From contig JAFGLP010000038.1 in NCBI GenBank assembly GCA_016927965.1, forward strand, positions 1-9,642: a stretch of 9,642 nucleotides of DNA, given 5' to 3'. The notes beneath the pieces are model-generated. The model worked only from the letters and a program-made list of their open reading frames with translations. It was not told where the DNA came from and searched no databases. This document shows positions 1-6,003 of this stretch, piece after piece. The position numbers and the translations under genes are program-made. Position 1 is the stretch's first letter. Each line of letters begins with the position of its first letter. This stretch comes from Dehalococcoidia bacterium. GTDB taxonomy: Bacteria; Chloroflexota; Dehalococcoidia; GIF9; UBA5629.

Positions 1-83
1 AACAAAACCTCGAGATCGGATTCAGCCCCGCTATAGCGGATCTCGGGTACAGGGCACCGCTGGTTCCCCGCCTAGCACGACCC
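1..83 (-). ncRNA. ffs: Bacterial large signal recognition particle RNA, 5' part (Alu domain), cut by window edge
   Basis: The minus strand from about 83 down to 1 matches, as I remember it, the 5' end of the long Bacillus-type SRP RNA (scRNA). It has the conserved run TCGTGCTAG, then GCGGTGCCCTGTACC, ATCCGCT, TAGC-GGGGC-GAATCC and CTCGAGGTT in the same order and spacing. This segment builds the Alu domain (helices 2 to 4), which is absent from the short 4.5S RNA of E. coli. With Ffh the RNA forms the particle that targets nascent membrane proteins. The S domain with the GGAAGCAGC-type loop would lie beyond the left edge and cannot be seen. A good promoter ends just upstream of position 83. 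The identification rests on sequence likeness recalled from B. subtilis, not on a covariance search. Confidence 0.93.
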
Positions 84-90
84 AATTGAA

Positions 91-119
91 ATACTACTAT
101 TTAGGCAGAGGTTTATCAA
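91..119 (-). promoter_or_regulatory. Sigma-70-type promoter of the SRP RNA gene
   Basis: On the minus strand TTGATA (119-114) and TAGTAT (96-91) are separated by exactly 17 bases. The first matches TTGACA at 5 of 6 positions, the second matches TATAAT at 4 of 6. The predicted transcription start falls at about 84-83, exactly where the SRP RNA homology begins, which supports both calls. The -35 box starts two bases beyond the stop codon of the upstream phosphoesterase gene, so read-through from that gene would also reach the RNA. Confidence 0.7.
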
Positions 120-121
120 GG

Positions 122-853
122 TCATATACCGGAGGCCAGTCGGGTTATCAGAAAATGCGGCAGGCCAGCCCTTTCCATCTTATCCTGGGTAAGAGCAATA
201 TCATACGATACGCGATAGTGGAATATCCTGTTATCTTCAGAATCGTATATTGCGTAGCTTGCCCTCGGATCGCGGTCACGCGGCTGGCCGACTCCGCCGG
301 GATTTATAATCAGCTTCTTATCCCCCAGCATCAGCACGTCTTCATTATGCATATAACATTCATTGGCCATGTCTTCCTCTTCTTCAAATACATAAGGAAT
401 GTGAGTATGCCCGACCAGGCAGTATTTCGTCTTGAAATGACTGAAATTATCACTGGCGGTGAAGCTGTATGCTATGTACTCCCAGGCCGGCTGCCGGGGA
501 CTGCCGTGTACCAGAGTAAAATCGCCCACTATTATCTTCTCAGGCAAGCTCAGCAGAAACGCCCTGTCATCATCACCAAGTTGACCTGATGTCCAGCGAT
601 TGGCCCTGGCAGCGGCCGAATTGAAATCCTCAATATCCAGCTTGCCGACAGTAGCCAGGTCATGGTTGCCGGACACGCATAAAGGATCCAGTTGTTTCAA
701 CAGCTTTATGCAGGCCGACGGGTCCGGGCCATAACCTACCACATCACCCATGCACCATACATCGCCAAAGCCGCCGTGATTTTGCGCATCCTCCAGTACG
801 GCCTGTAATGCCTCCAGATTGCTGTGAATATCAGCGATAATAAGATATTTCAC
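122..853 (-). CDS. Calcineurin-like metallophosphoesterase (YfcE/MJ0936-like), GTG start
   Basis: This 243-residue protein has the whole metal-ligand set of the metallophosphoesterase superfamily: D8-x-H10, G36-D37, G62-N63-H64-D65, H116 and G148-H149-T-H151. These bind two divalent metals that hydrolyse phosphoester bonds. The closest type is the small cytosolic phosphodiesterase group (Metallophos_2), whose natural substrates are mostly unknown. A longer in-frame reading exists up to 1030, but it would run into the divergent neighbour; the family normally starts directly with the strand before D-x-H (here VKYLIIADIH), so I chose GTG at 853-851. No Shine-Dalgarno sequence precedes it; a perfect extended -10 box lies nine bases upstream, so the message may be leaderless. 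The gene ends next to the SRP RNA promoter. Enzyme class is secure, substrate unknown. Confidence 0.9.
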   Translation of the reverse strand: MKYLIIADIHSNLEALQAVLEDAQNHGGFGDVWCMGDVVGYGPDPSACIKLLKQLDPLCVSGNHDLATVGKLDIEDFNSAAARANRWTSGQLGDDDRAFLLSLPEKIIVGDFTLVHGSPRQPAWEYIAYSFTASDNFSHFKTKYCLVGHTHIPYVFEEEEDMANECYMHNEDVLMLGDKKLIINPGGVGQPRDRDPRASYAIYDSEDNRIFHYRVSYDIALTQDKMERAGLPHFLITRLASGI

Positions 854-862
854 GGGAAATCG

Positions 863-891
863 ATTATAGCACAAAGGCCACTGGCTGCCAT
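863..891 (-). promoter_or_regulatory. Extended -10 promoter of the phosphoesterase gene, leaderless arrangement
   Basis: The minus strand reads TGCTATAAT, a perfect TGnTATAAT extended -10, with the TATAAT at 868-863. At 17 bases upstream lies ATGGCA (891-886), which matches the -35 consensus at 4 of 6 positions. Only nine bases separate the -10 box from the GTG start codon, so transcription should begin within about three bases of the start codon. Confidence 0.65.
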
Positions 892-904
892 CTGCAGATA
901 TGTT

Positions 905-934
905 TTGACCGGGCCATGTGCACGGTGTTACGAT
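905..934 (+). promoter_or_regulatory. Probable promoter of the gamma-glutamylcyclotransferase-like gene
   Basis: TTGACC (905-910, 5 of 6) and TACGAT (929-934, 4 of 6) are 18 bases apart. The expected start near 941 would leave a leader of about 17 bases that holds the GGAGG ribosome binding site. It lies back to back with the phosphoesterase promoter. Confidence 0.45.
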
Positions 935-957
935 TAGAAACTTGGAGGATGATGGAG

Positions 958-1359
958 ATGAACTATTTTGCCTATGCCTCAAATTTAAGCCGCAAACAGA
1001 TGGCAGAGCATTGTCCTGATGCAAAACCAAAAATCGTTGCCACGCTGCCCAATTATAAAATCCTGTTTACCGGATATTCCAGGATACGTAAAGGGGCCGT
1101 GGCGACAATCATCGGTTCAAAAGGCGATAAGGTACTGGGAGCAGTCTACGAAATCACGGAAGCATGTCTGCGCAAGCTGGACCGGCATGAAGGCTGCCCC
1201 GATATTTATAAGCACCTTAAGGTAATTGTCTTCACGGATGCAGACGAGGCTATCGAAGCCATAACCTTTATCAAGACAAGGCAGGAAGAAGAGGACAATC
1301 CATCCCCAGAATACCGTTCAGTCATTCAGCAGGGTTACCGGGACTGGGGCATGATCTGA
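958..1359 (+). CDS. Gamma-glutamylcyclotransferase (GGCT/AIG2)-like protein
   Basis: This 133-residue protein has the GGCT-like fold signature. The N-terminal substrate loop is Y6-A-S-N-L10, where most members have Y-G-S-N-L, and the likely catalytic acid is E78 in LDRHEG. The family removes gamma-glutamyl groups as 5-oxoproline or acts on gamma-glutamylamines; which substrate is used here cannot be read from the sequence. In-frame ATGs occur at 949, 952 and 958. Only the last has a usual nine-base gap from GGAGG (944-948) and gives the standard MNYFAY opening, so it was chosen. The gene diverges from the phosphoesterase and converges with the cyclophilin across a 10-base gap without a visible terminator. 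The Gly-to-Ala change in the loop is odd but conservative. Confidence 0.85.
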   Translation: MNYFAYASNLSRKQMAEHCPDAKPKIVATLPNYKILFTGYSRIRKGAVATIIGSKGDKVLGAVYEITEACLRKLDRHEGCPDIYKHLKVIVFTDADEAIEAITFIKTRQEEEDNPSPEYRSVIQQGYRDWGMI

Positions 1360-1369
1360 ATTCAGCTGA

Positions 1370-2107
1370 CTAATTCTCGGTGATGACCACCTCGATCATC
1401 TTATCCCCGTTAACCAGTTTATTCAATACATCCATCCCCTGTACACATTGGCCAAAGACAGTGTGTTTGCCGTTGAGATGCGACTGCGGGGCATAGCAGA
1501 TGAAAAACTGGCTGCCGTTGGTATTGGGGCCAGCATTGGCCATTGAGAGCGCTCCCGTAACATGGGTGCGCTGGCTTATCTCATCCTGGAATTTATAACC
1601 CGGCCCGCCTGTGCCTGTGCCCGTAGGGTCTCCGCCCTGTGCCATGAAGCCGGGAATCACACGGTGAAAAGTTACGCCGTTATAAAACCCTTTTTTCGCC
1701 AGGCTGACAAAGCTGTTTACTGTCACCGGCGCATCTTTCGGATACAGTTCGCAGACAATATCTCCTTTGGCCGTTTTTATGGTGGCCGTATAGTTCTTAT
1801 TGACGTCGATTATCATAGGTACGGGGGAGTTATAGTTTTGAGAAGGTTGTGATTGCATTTCGTTTTCTCCTGTTTTATTTTCTGTAGATTGTGATTGAGT
1901 TTCAGTTACTCCTGTTTTATCTTCTGATGGCATTGGTATTATTCCAGCCAATGCTAAAGCCAGGACAATTCCAGCTAAAACAATGACGGCTGCCACTACT
2001 ATTGTTATTTTATTTTTTTCAACCCAGCTATAATTCTGCTGCTTAAGCTGTTTGCGGTTTTTCGCTGTTTTCCGACCGGCAGTTTTTTTCTTACTGGCTT
2101 TTGACAT
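1370..2107 (-). CDS. Membrane-anchored cyclophilin-type peptidyl-prolyl cis-trans isomerase
   Basis: The 245-residue protein has a very basic N-terminal tail (residues 1-33), one transmembrane helix (about 34-56), a polar Ser/Thr/Gln/Asn linker (57-100) and a cyclophilin domain (about 105-245). The positive tail inside and lack of a signal-cleavage site suggest a membrane anchor with the catalytic domain outside. Active-site residues are present: R149, F154, M155 and Q157 in [15 protein letters not shown]190-N191, Q200, F202 and H215. The position of the cyclosporin-binding tryptophan of human CypA is H210, as is common in bacterial forms. It should speed proline isomerisation in proteins folding at the cell surface. 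The linker contains two copies of a 14-residue unit. An AGGA sequence lies 12 bases before the ATG. The upstream region is AT-rich with no clear promoter. Confidence 0.93.
   Translation of the reverse strand: MSKASKKKTAGRKTAKNRKQLKQQNYSWVEKNKITIVVAAVIVLAGIVLALALAGIIPMPSEDKTGVTETQSQSTENKTGENEMQSQPSQNYNSPVPMIIDVNKNYTATIKTAKGDIVCELYPKDAPVTVNSFVSLAKKGFYNGVTFHRVIPGFMAQGGDPTGTGTGGPGYKFQDEISQRTHVTGALSMANAGPNTNGSQFFICYAPQSHLNGKHTVFGQCVQGMDVLNKLVNGDKMIEVVITEN
1838..1921 (-). repeat. 42-base tandem duplication inside the cyclophilin linker
   Basis: Codons 63-76 ([14 protein letters not shown]) and 77-90 ([14 protein letters not shown]) are two imperfect copies of one 14-residue unit. At the DNA level the block TGTGATTG recurs at exactly 42 bases (1848 and 1890 on the plus strand), and CTCCTGTTTTAT also recurs. 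The unit is in frame and lies in the flexible linker between the membrane helix and the catalytic domain, so copy number could change without breaking the enzyme. Confidence 0.8.
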
Positions 2108-2161
2108 GTTAGTTCAATATCCTTTCATATAAAATTTATCAATTAATTGTAATAAATAAGA

Positions 2162-2181
2162 ATGCTGCCTGTTGGCAGCAT
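2162..2181 (-). terminator. Rho-independent terminator after the zinc-ribbon gene
   Basis: ATGCTGCC and GGCAGCAT form a perfect eight-base stem around a four-base loop. On the minus strand the stem is followed by a T-rich run (TCTTATTTATT). It lies 41 bases past the stop codon of the zinc-ribbon gene and 54 bases before the cyclophilin start, so the two minus-strand genes are probably transcribed mostly apart. Confidence 0.75.
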
Positions 2182-2221
2182 CCTGAAATCTTCTGTATTT
2201 ACCAAATACAGCACATTTAGC

Positions 2222-2572
2222 TCAGAAAACGGATGTGTAGCCCAATGACATCCTTACCAGCATATATATCAGGAAAAGGACGCCTCCAAAAAACAGCATG
2301 AGAAACAACATCCTCCAGAAAAGCCCCCATGCCAACCCCCAGGTAGGCTTAACATCCACCTGCCCCATGTTTCGCGGGACGGCAGGCAAAGATGGAGTGA
2401 CCAACGACTGCGTAGTACCCGCTACGGGAGATGGAGCAGCAACGCCGGTAACGATAGGCACATGAGATACAGGGCGTGATGTGTTACCCAGATGTGCGCC
2501 GCAGGATACACAAAACTGCTGGTTGGCAGCATTCTGGGACCCGCAATTAGGACATGTTGCCATCTGCTGCAT
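2222..2572 (-). CDS. Small zinc-ribbon protein with one C-terminal membrane helix
   Basis: The 116-residue protein opens with a zinc ribbon of two CxxC pairs, C7-P-N-C10 and C21-V-S-C24, followed by a Pro/Ser/Thr/Val-rich linker (about 30-75) and a single hydrophobic helix (about 84-106). This layout (zinc_ribbon domain, disordered linker, membrane helix) is common in uncharacterised bacterial proteins; the ribbon should bind one zinc ion structurally. Function is unknown. AGGCGGTGAT just upstream resembles the full Shine-Dalgarno AGGAGGTGAT and leaves six bases from its GG to the first ATG at 2572, so that start is preferred over the ATG three codons later. It has its own strong promoter and terminator, so it is probably a single-gene unit, divergent from thiL. 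Confidence 0.8.
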   Translation of the reverse strand: MQQMATCPNCGSQNAANQQFCVSCGAHLGNTSRPVSHVPIVTGVAAPSPVAGTTQSLVTPSLPAVPRNMGQVDVKPTWGLAWGLFWRMLFLMLFFGGVLFLIYMLVRMSLGYTSVF

Positions 2573-2602
2573 TATATCACCGCCTGAGAATTACTTTCTT
2601 GA

Positions 2603-2631
2603 ATTATATACGGGCTTTTTCAGTATATCAA
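2603..2631 (-). promoter_or_regulatory. Strong sigma-70-type promoter of the zinc-ribbon gene
   Basis: On the minus strand TTGATA (2631-2626, 5 of 6) and a perfect TATAAT (2608-2603) are separated by exactly 17 bases. The start of transcription should fall near 2596, giving a leader of about 24 bases with the AGGCGGTGAT ribosome binding site. Confidence 0.75.
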
Positions 2632-2669
2632 GAGCCTCCTTCATTTCATCGTTCACTTTAACTGGCTTG

Positions 2670-2678
2670 TGATATAAT
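2670..2678 (+). promoter_or_regulatory. Perfect extended -10 element of thiL, leaderless arrangement
   Basis: TGATATAAT (2670-2678) is a perfect TGnTATAAT. Only six bases (2679-2684) separate it from the thiL ATG, so transcription should start at or within a base or two of the A of the start codon. No convincing -35 at 17 bases is present (TTCACT at 2652-2657 would need a 15-base spacer), as expected for an extended -10 promoter. Confidence 0.7.
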
Positions 2679-2684
2679 CACGCC

Positions 2685-3701
2685 ATGCGAGTATTTGAGA
2701 TTGGGGAATTCGGTCTTATCGAAAAAATTGCTGCACTTATCAAGAATAAAAGCAACAGAAATGCAGATTCCTGGAAAAGTCTCTTGATCGGGGTCGGCGA
2801 CGATACGGCCGCATGGAAGAGCAGCGAGCGGATTGAGCTCATAACAACCGATATACTGGTTGAAGGCACCCATTTCCGCCTCTCATACACAGGCTGGTAT
2901 GATCTAGGCTGGAAATCTGTTGCAATTAATGTCAGTGATATTTACGCCATGGGAGGCAAACCGCAACATGCCCTTGTATCTCTAGCAATGCCAGGACTGC
3001 GTGAAGTAGCTAATGTACTGGAAATGTATGAAGGCATGATAGACATGTGTAATAAATACGGTATCGCCATAGCGGGAGGTAACATTTCATCTGCGGAAAA
3101 TGTGGTAATTAACATTGTATTGACCGGTGTGGCAGAGAACAATTTAATGACCCGCTCTTCCGCAAAAGCCGGGGATCTTATTGCTGTATTCGGCTATCCG
3201 GGACTATCCGCCGCCGGACTAAAAGCCATCAAAGACCCACTGAACATGGATGCCGACTCACTTAAGCTATTCAAACAGGCCCATCTCCATCCAGAACCAA
3301 GATTAGATTCAGGTGCCATGCTTGCAGCCTGCGGAGTAAAGACTGCTATCGATATCAGCGACGGGCTTCATTCGGATTTAGGGCATATATGCGAGGCCAG
3401 CAGCGTCAGCGCCGTAGTCAACTCACAAGCTTTGCCTGCGCACCCGCAGTTGAAAAGGCAATTCCCCAAAGAATATATTGATATGATATTGACCGGCGGG
3501 GAGGATTATGAGTTACTTTTCACTGCACCACGCCGCGTGATGGACAAAGTGATAAAAGCAATTCATCCAGCCCCAACCATCATAGGCGAAATCACTTCCG
3601 GCAAACGTGGTGATATTGTAATCCTTGACGATTCAGGCATTCTCATCATAGTGGACAGTAGGGGATGGGATCATTATAAAAGGGCACCATCCAATGGATA
3701 G
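2685..3701 (+). CDS. thiL: Thiamine-monophosphate kinase
   Basis: The 338-residue protein phosphorylates thiamine monophosphate with ATP to give thiamine diphosphate, the active cofactor. It belongs to the AIR synthase/PurM-like ATPase fold. Family motifs appear in order: GVGDDTA (36-42), TTDILVEGTHF (54-64), the KSVAINVSDIYAMGG block (77-91) with metal-binding Asp, GGN (131-133), DISDGL (223-228), GGEDYELLF (271-279) and a C-terminal GWDHY (327-331). E. coli ThiL is of similar length (about 325). There is no Shine-Dalgarno sequence before the ATG; an extended -10 six bases upstream points to a leaderless message. The stop overlaps the tsaE start (ATGGATAG), so thiL heads an operon with tsaE and tsaB. 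Confidence 0.97.
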   Translation: MRVFEIGEFGLIEKIAALIKNKSNRNADSWKSLLIGVGDDTAAWKSSERIELITTDILVEGTHFRLSYTGWYDLGWKSVAINVSDIYAMGGKPQHALVSLAMPGLREVANVLEMYEGMIDMCNKYGIAIAGGNISSAENVVINIVLTGVAENNLMTRSSAKAGDLIAVFGYPGLSAAGLKAIKDPLNMDADSLKLFKQAHLHPEPRLDSGAMLAACGVKTAIDISDGLHSDLGHICEASSVSAVVNSQALPAHPQLKRQFPKEYIDMILTGGEDYELLFTAPRRVMDKVIKAIHPAPTIIGEITSGKRGDIVILDDSGILIIVDSRGWDHYKRAPSNG

Positions 3702-4188
3702 TTTCAGCATCATTACCCATAGCCCTGACCAAACACGCAGACTGGGAACAATGATAAGCAACCTTGCAAACGGACATGATATATATTTATTAAGCGGCAA
3801 CCTGGGCACGGGTAAAACACACCTGGTGCAGGGTATTGCTTTCGGCCTGGGAATTAAAGAATACGCTTGTAGCCCTTCTTTCATGATTGCACGTGAATAC
3901 CACGGCCGCCTCAACCTTTATCATCTCGACCTCTACCGTCTGGACCACATAGAGGAAATAGTAGACCTCGGAATAGATGAATATTTTAAAGACGACGCAA
4001 TATGCGCTATAGAATGGGCTGAAAAGGGAAGCGAAGCTTTGCCCAGCGATAACCTGACTATTAAAATGGAGCATTTGCCCGATGATAACCGGAAAATCAC
4101 GTTTTTACCGCTCGGCTTGCATTATGAGGAACTGGTAAAACATCTTAGGGACTTAATCGAAAAGGACAGGGACCATAAATGGAACTAG
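3694..4188 (+). CDS. tsaE: tRNA t6A37 biosynthesis ATPase TsaE
   Basis: TsaE is the small P-loop ATPase that works with TsaB and TsaD in forming N6-threonylcarbamoyladenosine at position 37 of ANN-reading tRNAs. The 164-residue protein has a Walker A motif GNLGTGKT (35-42), the SPSF switch motif (60-63; SPTF in many homologues), LYHLDLYRL (75-83) and the conserved IEWAE (107-111). The length is usual. The ATG lies inside the last codons of thiL and shares eight bases with it, and the 3' end overlaps tsaB by ten bases, so translational coupling is likely. The ribosome binding site is weak (AAAAGGG about ten bases upstream). Confidence 0.96.
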   Translation: MDSFSIITHSPDQTRRLGTMISNLANGHDIYLLSGNLGTGKTHLVQGIAFGLGIKEYACSPSFMIAREYHGRLNLYHLDLYRLDHIEEIVDLGIDEYFKDDAICAIEWAEKGSEALPSDNLTIKMEHLPDDNRKITFLPLGLHYEELVKHLRDLIEKDRDHKWN

Positions 4189-4859
4189 CCATCGATACTT
4201 CGACTGATTGGGCAGGGCTGGCGCTTTCCTGTGAAGGCATACCGTTTTCGGAGCTAACATGGAAGCCGGGGCAAAACCACACGTCAGAGCTTTTCCCCAA
4301 TCTGGAAAACCTTTTGAGGAACACAAACTCAGAAATGCAATCGCTTTCCTCCATATTCGTAGCGAAAGGTCCGGGCAGCTACAACGGCCTGCGTGCAGGT
4401 ATAAGCGCCGCCAAAGGTCTGGCTTTTTCGCTTCAAATACCGCTAGTCGCCGTGAGCACACTCGAGATTGAGGCTTATCCCTTTGCCTTTGCCGGTCTAC
4501 CTGTATGTCCCCTGCAGGATGCCGGGCGCGGTGAAATCGCCACAGCTTTATATACTGCGGATGGCGGCTGGAGATGTCTTGAACCTGAACACCTGACAAC
4601 CATCGACATTCTATGCGCAAATACAGAAGTAAAAACGGTTTTTTGTGGTGAGATCACACCCGCTCTTATGGAAAAGATTAAACATATTCCCGGGGAGAGG
4701 GCAATCATTCCAGGACCGTGCGAGCGGCTGAGACGTCCCGGCTTCTTATCATCACTGGGCTGGCAGTTGATTAAAAAGGGACATACGGAGAACATCTCGA
4801 CCCTGCAGCCCATTTACCTGCGTCAACCGCCCATTACGCAGAGAAAAAAGAAATACTAG
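4179..4859 (+). CDS. tsaB: tRNA t6A37 biosynthesis scaffold protein TsaB (YeaZ)
   Basis: TsaB is the ASKHA-fold partner of TsaD that helps assemble the t6A-forming complex. The 226-residue protein starts with MELAIDTST (phosphate-1-like strand), carries GPGSYNGLR (64-72; GPGSYTGLR in most homologues), D114-A-G-R117, and ends with the PIYLRQPPIT tail (211-220) that marks the family. There is no fused acetyltransferase RimI domain, and tsaD is not in this window. AGGG seven bases before the ATG can serve as ribosome binding site, but the ten-base overlap with tsaE suggests coupling. Its last 26 bases overlap the 3' end of the convergent cvpA gene. Confidence 0.95.
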   Translation: MELAIDTSTDWAGLALSCEGIPFSELTWKPGQNHTSELFPNLENLLRNTNSEMQSLSSIFVAKGPGSYNGLRAGISAAKGLAFSLQIPLVAVSTLEIEAYPFAFAGLPVCPLQDAGRGEIATALYTADGGWRCLEPEHLTTIDILCANTEVKTVFCGEITPALMEKIKHIPGERAIIPGPCERLRRPGFLSSLGWQLIKKGHTENISTLQPIYLRQPPITQRKKKY

Positions 4860-5373
4860 CCGTTAGCCCGGCCAAATTCGTACTATTCAAAAGGGCCTGT
4901 ATGAAAGCTCCAAAGGCGCTAACCAGCCAGTTCAGTACACCAGATAAAGCGAAAACACTATTAAGCCACGGTAAAACCGGATAAACATTGAAAAGGCAGA
5001 TCAGAAAAACCAGGCCAAGAGCAGAATTAAGGATACCCAGGACACCACCTAAAAAGCTGAAGAAAAATCCCCCGTTCCAGACCTTTTCCAGTAAATGGCG
5101 GGGCGCCCAGAATAATATCTGGAGTATGATGATGATGACAAACATGGTGAGCATAAACGCCAGGAAATAACGCCAGGTGCTATCGCCGATGAAGGAAAAC
5201 CAGGATACCACGAAGTGTGATAATATGCCGCCCAGCGGGATAGCAATGATAAAGGACAACAAGCCGAAAAACTCTTTTACCACACCACTCTTCAATCCCC
5301 CGATAAAACTAAAAATCAGTATTAAAATGACAATTATATCGGCTATAGTGCCCATATAGGCCGGTATCTGCAT
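4834..5373 (-). CDS. CvpA-family membrane protein
   Basis: The 179-residue protein has four hydrophobic segments (about 8-27, 33-56, 67-90 and 102-130) plus a hydrophobic C-terminus. The GGLKSGVVKEFFGLLSF region (25-41) is the typical CvpA signature of a short loop between helices 1 and 2. CvpA was named for colicin V production in E. coli, but in most bacteria it is an inner-membrane protein of uncertain role in envelope stress. A reading to 5442 is open, but AGGAG (5383-5379) sits five bases before the ATG at 5373, giving MQIPAYMGTIADII, so that start was chosen. The gene converges with tsaB, overlapping it by 26 bases, and diverges from ndk. Confidence 0.82.
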   Translation of the reverse strand: MQIPAYMGTIADIIVILILIFSFIGGLKSGVVKEFFGLLSFIIAIPLGGILSHFVVSWFSFIGDSTWRYFLAFMLTMFVIIIILQILFWAPRHLLEKVWNGGFFFSFLGGVLGILNSALGLVFLICLFNVYPVLPWLNSVFALSGVLNWLVSAFGAFIQALLNSTNLAGLTASISFFSA

Positions 5374-5399
5374 TACTTCTCCTGCAATCGTTTGGCGTA

Positions 5400-5428
5400 A
5401 TTCTATCGTATTGACCTGGCATACACAA
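5400..5428 (-). promoter_or_regulatory. Possible promoter of the cvpA-family gene
   Basis: TAGAAT (5405-5400, 5 of 6) lies 17 bases downstream of TTGTGT (5428-5423, only 3 of 6). The predicted start near 5393 leaves a leader of about 20 bases that contains AGGAG. The weak -35 makes this a tentative call. Confidence 0.35.
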
Positions 5429-5474
5429 TCTTGCTTATACACAGTGCAATGATCACATGAGCATGCGGCCGCAG

Positions 5475-5503
5475 TGGAAAAATAAAATCAGTATAGCTAC
5501 AAT
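5475..5503 (+). promoter_or_regulatory. Probable promoter of ndk
   Basis: TGGAAA (5475-5480, 4 of 6) and TACAAT (5498-5503, 5 of 6) are 17 bases apart. Transcription would start near 5510, leaving an AT-rich leader of about 40 bases before the ndk ATG with GGAG five bases ahead of it. Confidence 0.5.
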
Positions 5504-5550
5504 TAATGGCTGTAATAATCAAAATAATCAAATTAACAGTTGGAGTAGAA

Positions 5551-6003
5551 ATGGAAAAAACCCTGATATTGGTTAAACCCGACGGAGTTCAAAGATGCCT
5601 TACAGGTGAGATAATTGCGCGGATGGAAAGGCGCGGATTAAAAATCGTGGCCATGAAACTGCTCAGAATGGACCGTGTCCTCGCAGAAAAACACTATGCC
5701 GTACATAAGGAGAAACCTTTTTTCAACGACCTCGTGAATTTCATCACGTCCGGCCCCATAGTTGCCGCTGTACTGGAAGGAGAAAAAGCGGTGGAATCAA
5801 CCAGACAGACGATGGGCTCCACCGATCCCAAGAAAGCTGCTCCCGGGACCATCCGGGCTGACCTCGGAATTAACATGGAGCATAACCTTATCCATGGTTC
5901 GGATTCCCCCGAAAACGCGGAAAAGGAAATAAGCATTTTCTTTAAACCGGAGGAGATACTGAACTACAATAGAGATGTGGACAAATGGCTTACTGGATCG
6001 TAA
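5551..6003 (+). CDS. ndk: Nucleoside diphosphate kinase
   Basis: The enzyme transfers the gamma phosphate of ATP to nucleoside diphosphates through a phosphohistidine, balancing NTP and dNTP pools. The 150-residue protein has LVKPDGVQR (7-15), HYAVHKEKPFF (48-58), the GTIRADLG block (99-106) and the active-site NLIHGSDSPENAEKEI with catalytic H115, the usual place in bacterial Ndk. An in-frame ATG exists at 5506, but the family starts at MEKTLILVKPDGV and GGAG (5542-5545) is five bases before ATG 5551. Its last 14 bases overlap the 3' end of the convergent rsfS gene, and no separate terminator is visible between them. Confidence 0.98.
   Translation: MEKTLILVKPDGVQRCLTGEIIARMERRGLKIVAMKLLRMDRVLAEKHYAVHKEKPFFNDLVNFITSGPIVAAVLEGEKAVESTRQTMGSTDPKKAAPGTIRADLGINMEHNLIHGSDSPENAEKEISIFFKPEEILNYNRDVDKWLTGS

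Noticed and set aside
86..589. 167-codon open frame on the plus strand
   Set aside because: It is antisense to the phosphoesterase, with no recognisable motif and no family-like sequence.
854..1030. N-terminal extension of the phosphoesterase reading frame beyond the GTG at 853
   Set aside because: It would overlap the divergent cyclotransferase gene and both promoters, and the family begins right at the strand before D-x-H.
1356..1365. Palindrome CTGAATTCAG between two convergent genes as a possible terminator
   Set aside because: A five-base AT-rich stem without a loop or T-run is too weak to be a terminator.
2108..2160. Promoter for the cyclophilin gene
   Set aside because: The AT-rich stretch gives several poor -10 look-alikes (TATATG, TTATAT) but none with an acceptable -35, so no site is called.
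2591..2656. 21-codon GTG-started mini-frame ahead of the zinc-ribbon gene, rather protein-like in composition
   Set aside because: The TTGATA-17-TATAAT promoter lies inside it, so the expected transcript would not include it, and it has no ribosome binding site.
4153..4620. 155-codon minus-strand frame opposite tsaB
   Set aside because: Antisense to conserved TsaB motifs, with no ribosome binding site or recognisable domain.
5455..5475. Cluster of short palindromes (TGATCA, GCATGC, GCGGCCGC) between cvpA and ndk
   Set aside because: Each is a plain short palindrome with no shared spacing or repeat; chance is enough to explain them.
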